This document shows positions 48,119 through 59,342 of a stretch of DNA of 64,000 nt, piece by piece; position 1 is the first letter of the stretch, and the number at the start of each line of letters is the position of its first letter. The position numbers were made by a program, and so were the translations under genes. Source of the stretch: Cephalotus follicularis (taxonomy: Eukaryota; Streptophyta; Magnoliopsida; Oxalidales; Cephalotaceae); assembly GCA_001972305.1 (NCBI GenBank), contig BDDD01002237.1, positions 262,128 through 326,127 on the forward strand, written 5' to 3'. The notes beneath the pieces were generated by a model. That model was not told the DNA's origin, made no database searches, and worked only from the letters and a program-made list of their open reading frames with translations.

Positions 48119-50620
48119 TTCCCTCCTCCTTAAAGAAAATTCGTCCTCGAATTTAGCCCTTACATTACATTCCGAATAGGTGGGGAAATGTCTCCCTCAT
48201 TTCATCCTCACGCTCCCACGTAGCTTCCTCCGCTCTGTGAAAATGCCACAGTACCTTTAGCATAGGGATGGTCTTGTTCCTCATAACCTTTTGCATTCGA
48301 TCTACTATCCTTGTCGGCCTTTCTTCATATGTCAATCTGGGGCTAATGAATCCAGGGTCGTAGCTCAAAATGTGAGATGGGTCGGGTACCTATTTCCGTA
48401 GCAATGAGACACGAAATACGTTATGCACATCCGACAAGCTAGGCGGTAGTGCAATCTGGTATGCTACCTCCCCCACTTTCTCATTTCATGCCGCTCCACC
48501 AGTAGTTCCTTTTCAGGTCGTGCCACATCTTGGAACTTCCTGCGTGATCACTGTATCTCGATTTGTGAGCTTGTTGCAGTAGCTCATTCTTGATGCTCTC
48601 ATCATTCGGAACACATATCCTTCCCCGGAACCTCAATATGCCATCAGTATGAATGGAGAACTCAGAATCAGCGTCAAGGTTCTCACGAATACTCCATAAC
48701 TCAGTGTCACTGTACTGAGCAGTCAGAATACGCTCCAAAAGTTCCGGTTGTGCTCTCTTACTTGCCACAACAACTCCTCGGGAAACCATGAACGGATTCC
48801 ATCTCTGAAATTCCTCCACTAGCTTCCACTGTGAAACCATTGCTCCAGCAATCATCGCCTTGCGACTCAGCGCATCAGCCACTACATTCGCCTTTCCCGG
48901 GTGGTATTGAATATTGCTGTTATAGTCATTGAAGAATTCCACCCATCGCCTCTGTCTCATGTTGAGCTCCTTCTGGGAAAACAAATATTTTAAGCTCTTA
49001 TCGTCAGTAAAGATCTCAAACTGCGCACCATAGAGGTAGTGCCTCCATTTCTACAAAGCAAACACTATGGCTGCCAACTCAAGATCGTGTACGGGATAAA
49101 TTTCCTCGTATGGCTTTAACTTCCTCGATGCGTATGCAATCACCCTGCCATGTTGCATAAGAACACATCCCAATCCCATCTCAGAAGCATCTGTGTAGAC
49201 AGTAAACCCCTCATTACCCTCCGGTAATGCCAAAACTGGAGCCGAAATCAACCGACTCTTCAATTCTTGGAAGCTTACCACACAAGAATCATCCCACACG
49301 AAACTGGACTTCTTCTGAGTCAACTGTGTCAGTGGTGTAGCAAGTTTCAAAAATCCCTTGATGAATCTCGTGTAGTAGCCAGCCAATCCCAAGAAACTAC
49401 GAACCTCCGTAACGTTCCTCGGTTGGGGCCAATCAACAATACTCTCAATCTTTGAAGGGTCCAATGATAATCCTTCACTCGACACAATGTGACCTAGGAA
49501 CGTCACATGATCTAGCGAAAATTTGCACTTACTGAATTTGGCGTATAGCTGTTCCTTCTGTAGTGTCTGCAGTACAAGTCTCAAATGTTGCATGTGTTCC
49601 TCAATGCTCTTTGAATAGATCAGGATATCATCTAAGAATATTACGACAAACTGGTCCAGGTAGGTTGGAACACTCTGTTCATCAGACATATAAAGTCTGC
49701 AGGAGCATTTGTCAAACCAAACGGCAGTATCAGAAATTCGTAATGCCATATCTGGTTCGAAATGCAGTCTTCTCCACATCACCTTCTCGGATCCTCAACT
49801 GATGATAGCCTGTTCTTAGGTCAAGCTTGGAGAATACAGTTGAGCCTTGCAGTTGGTCGAACAATTCCTCAATATGTGGCAGAGGATACTTGTTCTTCAC
49901 CGTCACTTGATTCAGCAGCCTGTAATCGATGCATAGCCGCATCGATCCATCCTTCTTTTTGACAAATAAAATCGGTGCTCCCCATGGTGACACACTCGGT
50001 CTGATAAAACCCTTGTCAAGATAATCCTGCAATTGGACTTTCAACTCCTTCAATTCGGCAGGAGCCATTCGGTACGGTGCTCTGGATATAGGAGCAGTTC
50101 CAGGCAACAAACCAATATTGAACTCGATATCTCTCTCCGGTGGAAACGAAGTGAGTTCATCTGGAAACACATCAGGAAAATGACATACAACAGGCACTTG
50201 TTCAATACTGGGCGTACCTTTCGTATGACCAATCACATACGGTAAATAGCCTTCACATCCTTGCTTGAGATATTTATGTGCTCGAGTATAGGAAATGATC
50301 AGAGCAGTAACATTCTTCTCTCCGATAAACTTGCACTCAGGCCCATCTTGTAGATAAAATGTCATCATCTTGTTGTAGCAGTCAACACAAGCATGATGAG
50401 CATACAGCCAGTCCATCCCCAAGATTACATCAAAATCCCGGATAGGTAACACTATCAGGTCAACAGATAATTAAATTCCAGCTATCATGATCTCACAGTC
50501 TTTCATAACAGTATTAGATAGAAGACAAGTACCCGCAGGAGTACTCACTTCCAATACATAAGGTAGTCTAGAAGCAATACCATGCAAATTACGAGCAAAT
50601 TCAGATGCAATGAATGAATA
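48119..50620 (-). pseudogene. G3 unit 2 pol, less complete
   Basis: The minus strand carries a chromodomain remnant (about 48165-48300), part of integrase, RNase H ([15 protein letters not shown] near 49180), RT ([10 protein letters not shown] near 49630; [14 protein letters not shown] near 49800) and protease-side sequence (ILGMDWL near 50410). It is shorter than unit 1 over integrase. Its right end passes into LTR sequence near 50620. Broken. Confidence 0.85.
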
Positions 50621-52746
50621 CGTCGCACAAGGGTACAATCAATCAGTCCAGTGGTTTGTCCGAAAACCAGTATTGGGCTCAAGACGTCGCTAACCCCTAG
50701 CCTACATCGAGCCACCTAGCTATCACCCCAACTCTGCTGATGATAGGAGGTAAACAGTGCTACCGGCATTAAGCGGGCAGTTAACAATCAAGCTCTGCAT
50801 TGCAGGCAGTTTTGGTGTGTACTCTAGACAACTCCTGGCACATAGGACCCCCTCCGTTAGCCAGTGACTTCTGCCATCACTCGACTAATCGGCAATATAC
50901 ATAGACAATCAATTCAATCAGTACAATTCAATAGTAATATTACATATATAAATAATATGGAATATGAAAGTGTTTTCTTTAGAAACATATAACATTTCAG
51001 TGATCGTACATCTCATATGAGGAAAACGATATCAGTACAGTAGTGGTTTCCTGTTGGAAACAAAACAGTAGGTAATAAAACAGTAGGTGATAAGACAGTA
51101 GTTCTTTGTAATAATAGTTTTCATTTTGAAAATGATAGTTAACCATGAATTGTGCTTATAGCGCACATTTCGTTTGATCATTGAAATATATGTAGTAGTG
51201 GTGTTAATAACACTAAAACAGTAGATACTATATGATGGTAGCATATACAATTCAATAACAGTACAAGACAGTATCAATTCAATCAATATTATGCATTTTT
51301 ACCCAGGACAATCGACTGCTCTCAAGAACAGTCGGCTACTTTGGTTGAGTAGTCGACTGCTTTGCCTTAACAGTCGATTGGATAGGGTTGAGTAGTCGAC
51401 TGTCATGAAGAACAGTCGACTGCTTCTGCCCAGAAATGCAGGCGATAGCAGTTTATGTAATCTTTCAATGTCTAATGCAATCCAATCGATACATGCGATC
51501 GAAGAGAACATAACATACATGACATGCATAAAATATCTTCCATAACATATCATTACCCCTACCTTAAATCGCTATCCCAAGATCAATTGGAATGATCTTT
51601 CTCTTTGTGTTCCCAAGTCCTTTTCACCAACAATCTTTCAATCCAGCAGAAACAATCTATGTATGCATGTTTATGAACACATGCATCAGTACCAGTAGGT
51701 TTAACTATTATCCAGCTACAATAGATGTTCTAACAGTAGCCTATTATCAATCCCTTAAGTCTCAAGCTTCCATTTTTCAACTTCCTTTGAACTCTATGTC
51801 AACTATTATTCAATTTCGGATCCTTTGATCTTAAATGTGTTGACAGAGGACGCATATATACACTTAAGAGACTCAGTAGGCACAATAGAACTAAACAACA
51901 ATTACAATTATCCAAATTAGAGTTTTTTAAATTCTCTAAACTTCATATCCATTTCTTACTTCTTTCCCTTACCATTTTAAATCAATTCTAAAGTTGTTAA
52001 CCTTAACCATGTTTGACAGAAGGTATTCAACATTCCTCCTAGTTACATTATCATATCATGGCAGCAGTAAGTTCGAATTTAGAAACTTACCAAGAGTCCA
52101 AAGCTTCAATCCTCCTTCTTTGAGCTCTCTAACCCTTCCAATGCAAGCTCCAATAATCCCAACAACTCTCCTCAATTTTCAGTGTTTCTAACACTCTCTC
52201 TCAGCTCATGCACAGCTGATATAGGGCTTAGAGACCTTGAATTCGCCAGAGTCCTTTAACTCCTCCCTCTCTCATCACATGCATTTCTTTTCCTCTCTTC
52301 ATTCTATCTCTTTCTCACCTTTTCTCTTCTAGTTTTGCAGGTTGCAGGTCTGTAATTTGCAGAGAGGATAGAGGACATGCAAGCATTCTAATTTGCATGT
52401 CTTGGCAGCTGGTGACACGTATTTCCCATGCATGCCACCTCTAGAACACTTGGCATCACTGTCTCTGCGCCTGCCAGGTGCCTATTCTGTACAATTCAAG
52501 TCGACTGGATGCATTGGCCAGTCGACTGTCCACTCACGCCTCAGACAGTCGACTGTTCCCCTGTGACAGTCGGCTGTCGAGCTGTTTTAGGGTTTCTTAA
52601 GTTGGATACTTAACCAATTGTTCATCCATTCATCCCAAGCAATTACCAATCACAATTTTTATAATAATTGAACATTAAATTCAAATGAGGGTACATTTTA
52701 TCAATCAATATTACAATGTACACGAATTGAATTTGCGGTTATTACA
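50620..52746 (-). repeat. G3 LTR, right copy (partial)
   Basis: It matches the left LTR from about its position 505 to the end. Palindrome blocks are at 51300-51427 and 52495-52583. Beyond it copia X resumes at once with aggca. Confidence 0.88.
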
Positions 52747-52971
52747 AGGCATATTAACAAAACGACTAACATTATCGTTAACAGTTAAAAATGTTTCCAT
52801 GGATCGAACTAATTTAAATTAAGATTAACAATTAGAAACCGCTTTGATACCAATTGAAGGGTCCACAAAGGCAACCAAGAGGGGGGTGAATTGGTTATGC
52901 AAAAAATAACAACTATTTTTAAACTTAACCAATGCAAACAACCAATTAACCAAGATACTCTAAACAATTAT
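52747..52971 (-). other. Copia X leader, primer site and start of 5' LTR
   Basis: Copia X resumes after G3. At 52841-52852 the minus strand reads TGGTATCAAAGC, the tRNA-Met type primer site. The 5' LTR begins tgaagggtcc at 52855. Its first ~115 bases align with the 3' LTR at 18348, after which LTR E interrupts it. Confidence 0.85.
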
Positions 52972-52973
52972 TG

Positions 52974-53990
52974 TCACACCCGTTCCCGACAAAAACCGAT
53001 ATCCTACCGAGAATGGATATGACATTCCACATGACAACTTCCTTTCGAAAGTCACCACATGGTTTTTATAAAACCCATTTAAATTTGAAAATCAAGAAGT
53101 TAAAGTTTTCCAAAACCTTGAAATTTTTTCTAACTCTTAAATTTTTGCGAAAATTGGGCATGTGGTATCCTTTTATCGGACTATGCCCCCTGTAAATAAA
53201 AACACATTTTATAAATGGGCTCAACCCTCAACAACCACACTCTCGAAGGAGGAATCAACAGTTTATAAATGGGCTCAGCCCTTATCAAACCACAAATTTA
53301 AAGCAATAAATCATAAACATATAGGGCCCTGCCATTTCAATTCAAAACCATAAGAGAAAACATTGATTTAAAAGAATAAGTAAATGCATAATTTAAATGT
53401 TGATGTAGTTATGCTATGCATGTGTTGAAGCCATGGTAGCATGCCCTGTCCTCGTGGTCCATCATCCATCACACCCGTTCCCGACAACAACCGATATCTT
53501 AGCGAGAACGGATATGACATTCCACATGACAACTCCCTTTCGGAAGTCACCACATTGTTTTTGTAAAACTCATTTTAAACTTGAATATCAAGAAGTTAAA
53601 TATTTCCAAAACTTTGAAAATTTTTCTAACTAATAATTTTTTACAAAAATCGGGCATGTAGTATTATTTTATCGAACTATGCCCCCTGTAAAGAAAATGT
53701 AGTTTATATGGCCACACTCCCGAAGGAGGATTCAGTTGATTTTAAACGGGCTCAGCCCTCAGAAAACCACAAATTTTAAAGCAATAAACATGGGTTGGAC
53801 TCCGCCTCAACCACAATACCAAGCATGAAGCATGAATATATAGGGCTCTGCCCTTTTTAAATCAAAACCATAAGAGAAAACATTTATATAAAAACATAAG
53901 TAAATGCATGATTTAAATGCTGATGTCGTGATAATATACATGTGCTGAAACCCCGGTAGCATGCCCTGCCCTCATGGTCCATCATCTACT
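52974..53990. repeat. 495-bp direct duplication in LTR E
   Basis: The segment beginning tcacacccgttcccgac occurs at 52974 and again at 53469, and each copy ends with gcatgccctg and ggtccatcatc. The copies differ at many positions and by small length changes, so the duplication is not recent. Confidence 0.85.
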
Positions 53991-54802
53991 GAACAGATCT
54001 AACAATCACCTTGCCTCTATCTGGAAGGGGGAAAGAAAAAGGAGAGGGTTAGTCCAAATGACTAAGTGAGTAGAAACAAAAGAATACATCACCCATAACT
54101 ATATATCGAATAAAAGGAGAAACAATACAAACTCATAGTGTAATACAATGTAACATAGCAAGAAATGAAATCAAGGGTCACAAAAGAAATCATGATCCAC
54201 AAAGGATATCGAGATAACAAAAGGATATCAAGATCTCGATGTGTAAACGAAATCCAAAATTCCAATGAAGTCCACGATGTAAATAAGAGTCACAAGTATA
54301 AAAGAAATCTGGGAAAGAGATCTCGATACATAAAAGAAACGCTTGAACTCAACAATACAATTAACATATGAATCCATAGAACAATCTCAATGATCAAGTC
54401 AATACTCGACAATCAATTCCACAATTATGAACATAGACATTAACAAGGCTCCATAAATGAAACTCGGAAGTCAACAATAAATGTTCTGCCTAACAAACTC
54501 AAAGCTCAAGACTTCCCAAGTACAATAAAATATCAAGAATTACGGATATGATCAACAATCATGAAAAGCACAATAGCATGACTCCAATAAAATAACCAGT
54601 GACTCAACAAGGAAGTCCATTGAACAAATATCATACTCAAGACACCAATAAAATACATGAGAGTCACAACAATATCAAGTATCTGAATATCAAAGCTTAA
54701 AGATATGACCATGCAATATCAATATCAAGAATGTAATGTGTGCCCAGGAAATCATATAAATATAAGAGGATGCTGGTACCAATCATATCACTGTCTCATA
54801 CC

Positions 54803-54905
54803 TGTCGCCAAATCATATGGCAATACAATCTACTCTGCCGCCAAATCACATGGCGTCATATCATATCACCGCCAAATCTCATGGCGTCATATCATAACCG
54901 CTGCA
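54803..54905. repeat. Three gccaaatc-catggc units
   Basis: Units beginning cgccaaatc at about 54805, 54839 and 54870, each continuing catatggc or catggcgtcatatcat. Every unit can fold, because gcca pairs with tggc. Confidence 0.75.
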
Positions 54906-54999
54906 ACAATCATATACATATAGGCCAATAGGCTACAGGTTGTGATCATCATCCATCATACACCGGTGCAGATTGCCTATGGTAAGCATAATATCCATA

Positions 55000-55241
55000 C
55001 CTCAACCGAGGGACGTCGTTTTTTCCCAGATCCGCCCTCGTCGGAATCACATAACAGAACCTCGACCGAGGGAACGTCGATATTTCACAGATATGCCCTC
55101 ATCGGAAATCATGTGCCATAACCTCGACTGAGGGGACGTCGATATTTCACAGATCTGCCCTCGTCGAAATCACATAGCAAAGCCTCGACCGAGGGGACGT
55201 CGTTATTTCACGGATCTGCCCTCATCGGAATCACATAGCCA
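55000..55241. repeat. ~61-bp tandem repeat, four units
   Basis: Units begin cctcaaccgaggg or cctcgaccgaggg at 55000, 55060, 55122 and 55183. They continue acgtcgatatttcacagat and tgccctcatcggaatca. Each unit opens with a short inverted repeat (cctcg-accg-agg) and contains an acgtcg site. Confidence 0.9.
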
Positions 55242-57907
55242 ATACGGTCAAATGGATGAGGGACGGAGCGTCTGCTGCACTCACACTCAGCATACCATCA
55301 TAGACAATAGTATGCCGCAGATCCAGGTATGGAACCCGGGGGCAGTTTCCACATAGCACCCCATCATAGACCAATGGGTGCTAAGGAGAGTTGATCGTCG
55401 AACATACCCTCACCATTGACCGGTAATACATATTAGAAATCCTGGTACCCAGCATCAGAGTATAACATAGTATAACAATATGACAAGTCACAATATCACA
55501 AATGTGAGAAGGTGACCAAGTCACCCAGAACATCGAGCATATACCCGCTCGGAATCATATCACAATCATGAATACGTTAACAGAAGGCAACTAGGATACA
55601 AATCCCAATCCAATATCACATATCACAAGAAAACATGGCACATATGAAGACAACAAGACTCTCAAATAATGAATTGCTCAACGGTATCAACAACAAAGCT
55701 CAAGTATAACAATACGGAAACCAATCCAAATCAACAAATCCGACCCTCAATAGCCATTTCATAATACAACCACAAAAGGGCACATACCCAACAACAAAAC
55801 GAAAACATGATGATACAGGGCTAGAATTAATATAACAGTAGCAATAGAACGAAATGGATCTTCGTAGAAGTTAAACAATATAACAAGAGCAACAGAAACA
55901 ATATATGTCCGCAGAAGCCAAAATGGATACGACATCATGAGGTGAAATGAATATACTATCACAAAGTCGCATATCAATGTTGAAGTTCAAACGAGAATAC
56001 TCAAAATATTTCCGATTAACCAACAATGAAATCATCATGTGACAAGTCAATCATATGATGGAGTCATCAATAAGGTCTATCAACAAATGCATAACATTTA
56101 AGAAGTATGATCAAAGCATGATTAATGATGGAAACATCAGGAAACAAGTCATATCACAAGATGAAATCCAATAACAAAGGCTATCAACAAGTCACGCCAT
56201 CAACAAACATGGCATTTAAGAATTTCAATAGAAGTATCAAACTTATCGTCAAAGAATAGCAATAACAAACATGGTAAAATAAGGAGATGTTCTACTCACA
56301 ATATCAGTGCCGATACTACCAAGAACTAACCCCGTTAAGCTTTAAATCGACTATCGGTTCCCGTCGTCATTTAGAAACTTTATCATCCATCGCACTGCAT
56401 AAACAACACGTATCGTTACGACCTACTCATAGGAAACATAACAATGTCGTAATCAGAGCTCCGGCTAGATTTTCGGTTGACCTTCCGAAGTTCTGACGAC
56501 AACCAAAACAACCGCCAAAAACTGATTATCAACATATTACTGATCGAAACTCACTACGACTCACCCAGGAACGGGCAGCCATCGCTGGCAGTGAGTTTGG
56601 CTCACTGAGTCAACTCGCTGGTCATCCAATGATTTTGGGCACTTCAAAAAAAACATCTCAAAATGATCGGTTCTACACATCTCTGCCCGTGACTCCCCGA
56701 GAATCAGAGGCTGTCACCTCGTCGGAGCTCTGGTCGAGTCGCAATTGCTCTGGTCACACCACCACTGGCTTCCACTGTCACACCCCGCCTTTCGATTACA
56801 TTAAGAGACAAGCATATATGGTGATATCAGAATTAAACATAATGTTCCAGCATTCCCAATCAACAATTCATTAACAATATGCGGAAGCATTCAGAAAGCT
56901 GGAATATAAATACACATCATCCACACGCAGCCCATACTACGTGCAGGCATAAACCAACAGTTATCCTTACATAAGGAAAGTACAACAGAGAACGGGGTAT
57001 GAACCATTCATTACAAAATACAATACATCATCATAAAATAACAACCTTAAGGTGACAAACAGAAGCTCTCCAAGCTTCAGCAGAAAACTCCAAGTCTTCG
57101 CCTAATCTGAAACTGTAGGGGGTTAGTCGTTGTCCTCACTTGGCTAAGTAGGAAGATAAAGCATGTAATTGAATCTATAAATGTAAATATGCATGACAGT
57201 TAAATGAAATGACATATATATATATATATTGTATTCCAATATATACGCAATCATGCCAAGTGGCCATAGACAGTAAAATGCAAGAATACCGCACAAGGGT
57301 ACAATCAATAAATACAGTGGTTTGGGTGTCACATGTCGCTAACTCCTAGCACCAACTGTGCACCACCTATCTATCACCCTACACTCCGAAGATGATATAT
57401 AAGGTAACATTTACTACCGCATTAGCGGGTAGTTTAACAATCAGTTTGGGTGGGTACTCTAGCCAACTCCTGGCACATAGGACAACCTTCGTAGCCAGTG
57501 ACATCTGCCATCACTCGACTAACGGACAATAGCCTAGACAATCAATCAATCAATTCAGTAGAAATATCACATATATCTATAATATGCAATATAATGGTAG
57601 TTTTCTTTTTTTTTTAGAAAACATAACAGTCAGTCAGTGGTTCTCTTGTGAGAACTAAACAGTACAGTGCCTCTATTAAGAGGAAGATAGCAGTTTGTAT
57701 AACAATAAGATTTTCTATTTAGAAATCCGTTGTTCAAAATCATTAATTATGCTTTAAGCATTTGGTTGGTAAAAATCCTTGAATAAGTATTCATAACAGT
57801 AGTAATTTCACCAAATAATAGTAACAATAGTTATAACATAGCCAATCAAGGATGTTTGCATCCACAATCAAGTCAATCAATCAATCCGAGCATTTCTAAT
57901 CTTACTG

Positions 57908-58075
57908 TTCTAAAGCGTCGACTGTCACTATATATGCGTCGACGGTTAATGACTGGCCGTCGACATTACACAGCTTAAGCGTCGACATTCTAAGCCTTAT
58001 TATGCCATTTTCGTATCAAAGCGTCGACAGTTACTATGCAAGCGTCGGCGCTTCTGGCATTCATACGAATTCCAG
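57908..58075. repeat. GCGTCGAC-type palindrome block 1 in LTR D
   Basis: Six sites (aagcgtcgactg, atgcgtcgacgg, ggccgtcgacatt, aagcgtcgacatt, aagcgtcgacag, aagcgtcggcgctt) lie within 170 bases. Confidence 0.85.
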
Positions 58076-58982
58076 GAGCGCTTTCAAAACAGGGGATATA
58101 CACAATCAATCCAAATCCAGTTCAATTCTACATGCAATCACGTATTGGCCATCACAACATACTATACATGTCATAGGTTAAAAAACATGTCAAAATCCCC
58201 TACCTCAATTGCTATCCCAAGGCCAAATTGGATTGACCTCTCACTTTATGTCCAAGTTCTTCACCCTCCTTTCAATCTCCCAATATTGCAGAATTTAGCC
58301 TAAACAATTGCATGTTTAAGGTTTATACATTAAAACCAGTGAGCAAATCTTGTTAAAAAATCATGGTAACAACTTATAACTTAAACCAAAGCTTATCATT
58401 AGTTTCTAATCTTCAAAATTCCCTTTTACCATTTATACCCATGCAATCTCTAATTAAAGGTTTAATCCAAAATTGTTTGTTAGCAATGGACACGTGTATC
58501 AATCCTCAGTATGCTACATCACTAACAACCTTAACTATAACAAGGAATTTAGGGTTACTTACCAAATCCAGGTGGTGCTCCAAATCCTCCCCATTTGAAC
58601 TTCAAGCTCCTTCAACCTCTAGGAATCTTTCAACAATTATCCAAGTTGTCTCTCAATCTCTCAGTGTTTCTAACACTCAGTTAGTTCAAGGATCAGCTGA
58701 TATAAGGCTCAATTTCGTGTCTTTTATTCCCACAGCTGGTTTAACTTTCAATGTGCTCTTCTCTCTCTCACATGCATGCACTCTTTCAATGTTCTTTTCC
58801 TTGTTTTCTTGTAGGTTGCAGATTGCATGTGAAAAGGAACATGCAAGACCCTTAAGTCTGGCACCCTCAACAGCTGGCAAGGTCTCTTTTGCATGGCCAA
58901 CATGTCTATGGACGCATGTCCCTGTTCCCATTATGTCAGCTCTGCCATTTCATTCCAACTGTCACCTATTTTGCGCCAGAAC

Positions 58983-59155
58983 ACGCCTAAAGCGTCGCCG
59001 GTTACTTTTAAGCGTCGGTGCTTATACGTCGTTAAGTGTCAATGCTGGGCGTTTAAAGGTCGACGGTGTGCGCCTAATCACAGCCTTCAACTGTACGTTT
59101 TGTGTACTTAACAAGGCTTAAAGCATCGACGGTGTGGCTGTAGGCGTCGGCGGTT
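58983..59155. repeat. GCGTCGAC-type palindrome block 2 in LTR D
   Basis: Sites such as aaagcgtcgccgg, aagcgtcggtgctt, aggtcgacggtg, aagcatcgacggt and aggcgtcggcggttt lie within 175 bases of U3, about 1.1 kb from block 1. Several carry GGC or GGT in place of GAC. Confidence 0.8.
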
Positions 59156-59301
59156 TGGCACCAGAAATCATTTCTTTAGTTTTCCATTTTAGAATTGTAT
59201 TCCAACTTCGTTCATTTAAAAAGGTAACAACATAGCACTTCAAAAGTTTATTTTATTCATCGATGGTTACAAGTACATGAACGGAAATTGCGGTTATTAC
59301 A

Positions 59302-59316
59302 TTCCTCCCTCCTTAA
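59302..59316 (-). other. Polypurine tract of gypsy D
   Basis: The minus strand reads TTAAGGAGGGAGGAA, directly next to the 3' LTR. Confidence 0.85.
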
Positions 59317-59342
59317 AGAAAATTCATCCTCGAATTTAGCCC

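Larger units (their letters stand above)
40668..52746 (-). mobile_element. Gypsy G3, rearranged tandem with three LTRs
   Basis: A 12-kb minus-strand chromovirus insertion in copia X has the layout LTR (40668-43278), pol (43279-45892), LTR (45893-48118), pol (48119 to about 50620), LTR (about 50620-52746). The outer flanks aggaa and aggca match at four of five bases, so the whole probably derives from one insertion later enlarged by unequal recombination. The middle and right LTRs lack their first several hundred bases. Neither unit keeps gag. By eye the LTR copies differ at about 5% of bases over 200 positions, nearly all transitions. Several breaks; a fossil. Confidence 0.85.
18348..52971 (-). 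mobile_element. Copia X (SIRE-like), opened by two gypsies and by LTR E
   Basis: This is one minus-strand Ty1/copia element in several pieces: 3' LTR (18348-19637), 3' internal end (19638-19789), then pol and most of gag (36241-40667), the gag start and leader (52747-52854), and the beginning of the 5' LTR (52855-52971). The pieces fit because gypsy G2 (19790-36240) has a perfect TSD, aatac. Gypsy G3 (40668-52746) has a near-perfect one. The two LTR starts, at 18348 and 52855, share the segment ccacaaaggcaaccaaga. The protease motif DNGCSKHMTG and the gag layout resemble the SIRE/Maximus lineage. The element is a fossil with several breaks besides the insertions. X itself sits in LTR F. Confidence 0.85.
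52972..56775. mobile_element. LTR E (large, probably gypsy), cut by gypsy D
   Basis: It starts tgtcacacccgttcccgac inside the copia X 5' LTR and runs at least to the insertion point of gypsy D. The other end is outside the window. The tgtcacaccc start is the inner or outer end of many plant gypsy LTRs. No coding domain is seen in 3.8 kb. It is built largely of internal repeats: a 495-bp duplication, a ~61-bp x4 array and gccaaatc/catggc units. Direction uncertain; minus strand would fit its start. Confidence 0.65.
56776..59301 (-). repeat. 3' LTR of gypsy D
   Basis: A 2526-bp LTR from tgtcacaccccgcc to gcggttattaca. A minus-strand TATA (CCTTATATCAGC) lies at 58696-58707. GCGTCGAC-type palindrome blocks are at 57908-58075 (R/U5 side) and 58983-59155 (U3). 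The ends match LTR C and G3, but the palindromes match LTR B. The 252-codon open frame on the plus strand (58363-59121) has no recognisable domain and lies across LTR control sequence, so it is not called as a gene. Confidence 0.88.

Noticed and set aside
58363-59121. 252-codon plus-strand open frame
   Set aside because: It lies inside LTR D across the TATA region and a palindrome block, has no domain I recognise, and its composition follows the LTR. Probably chance.
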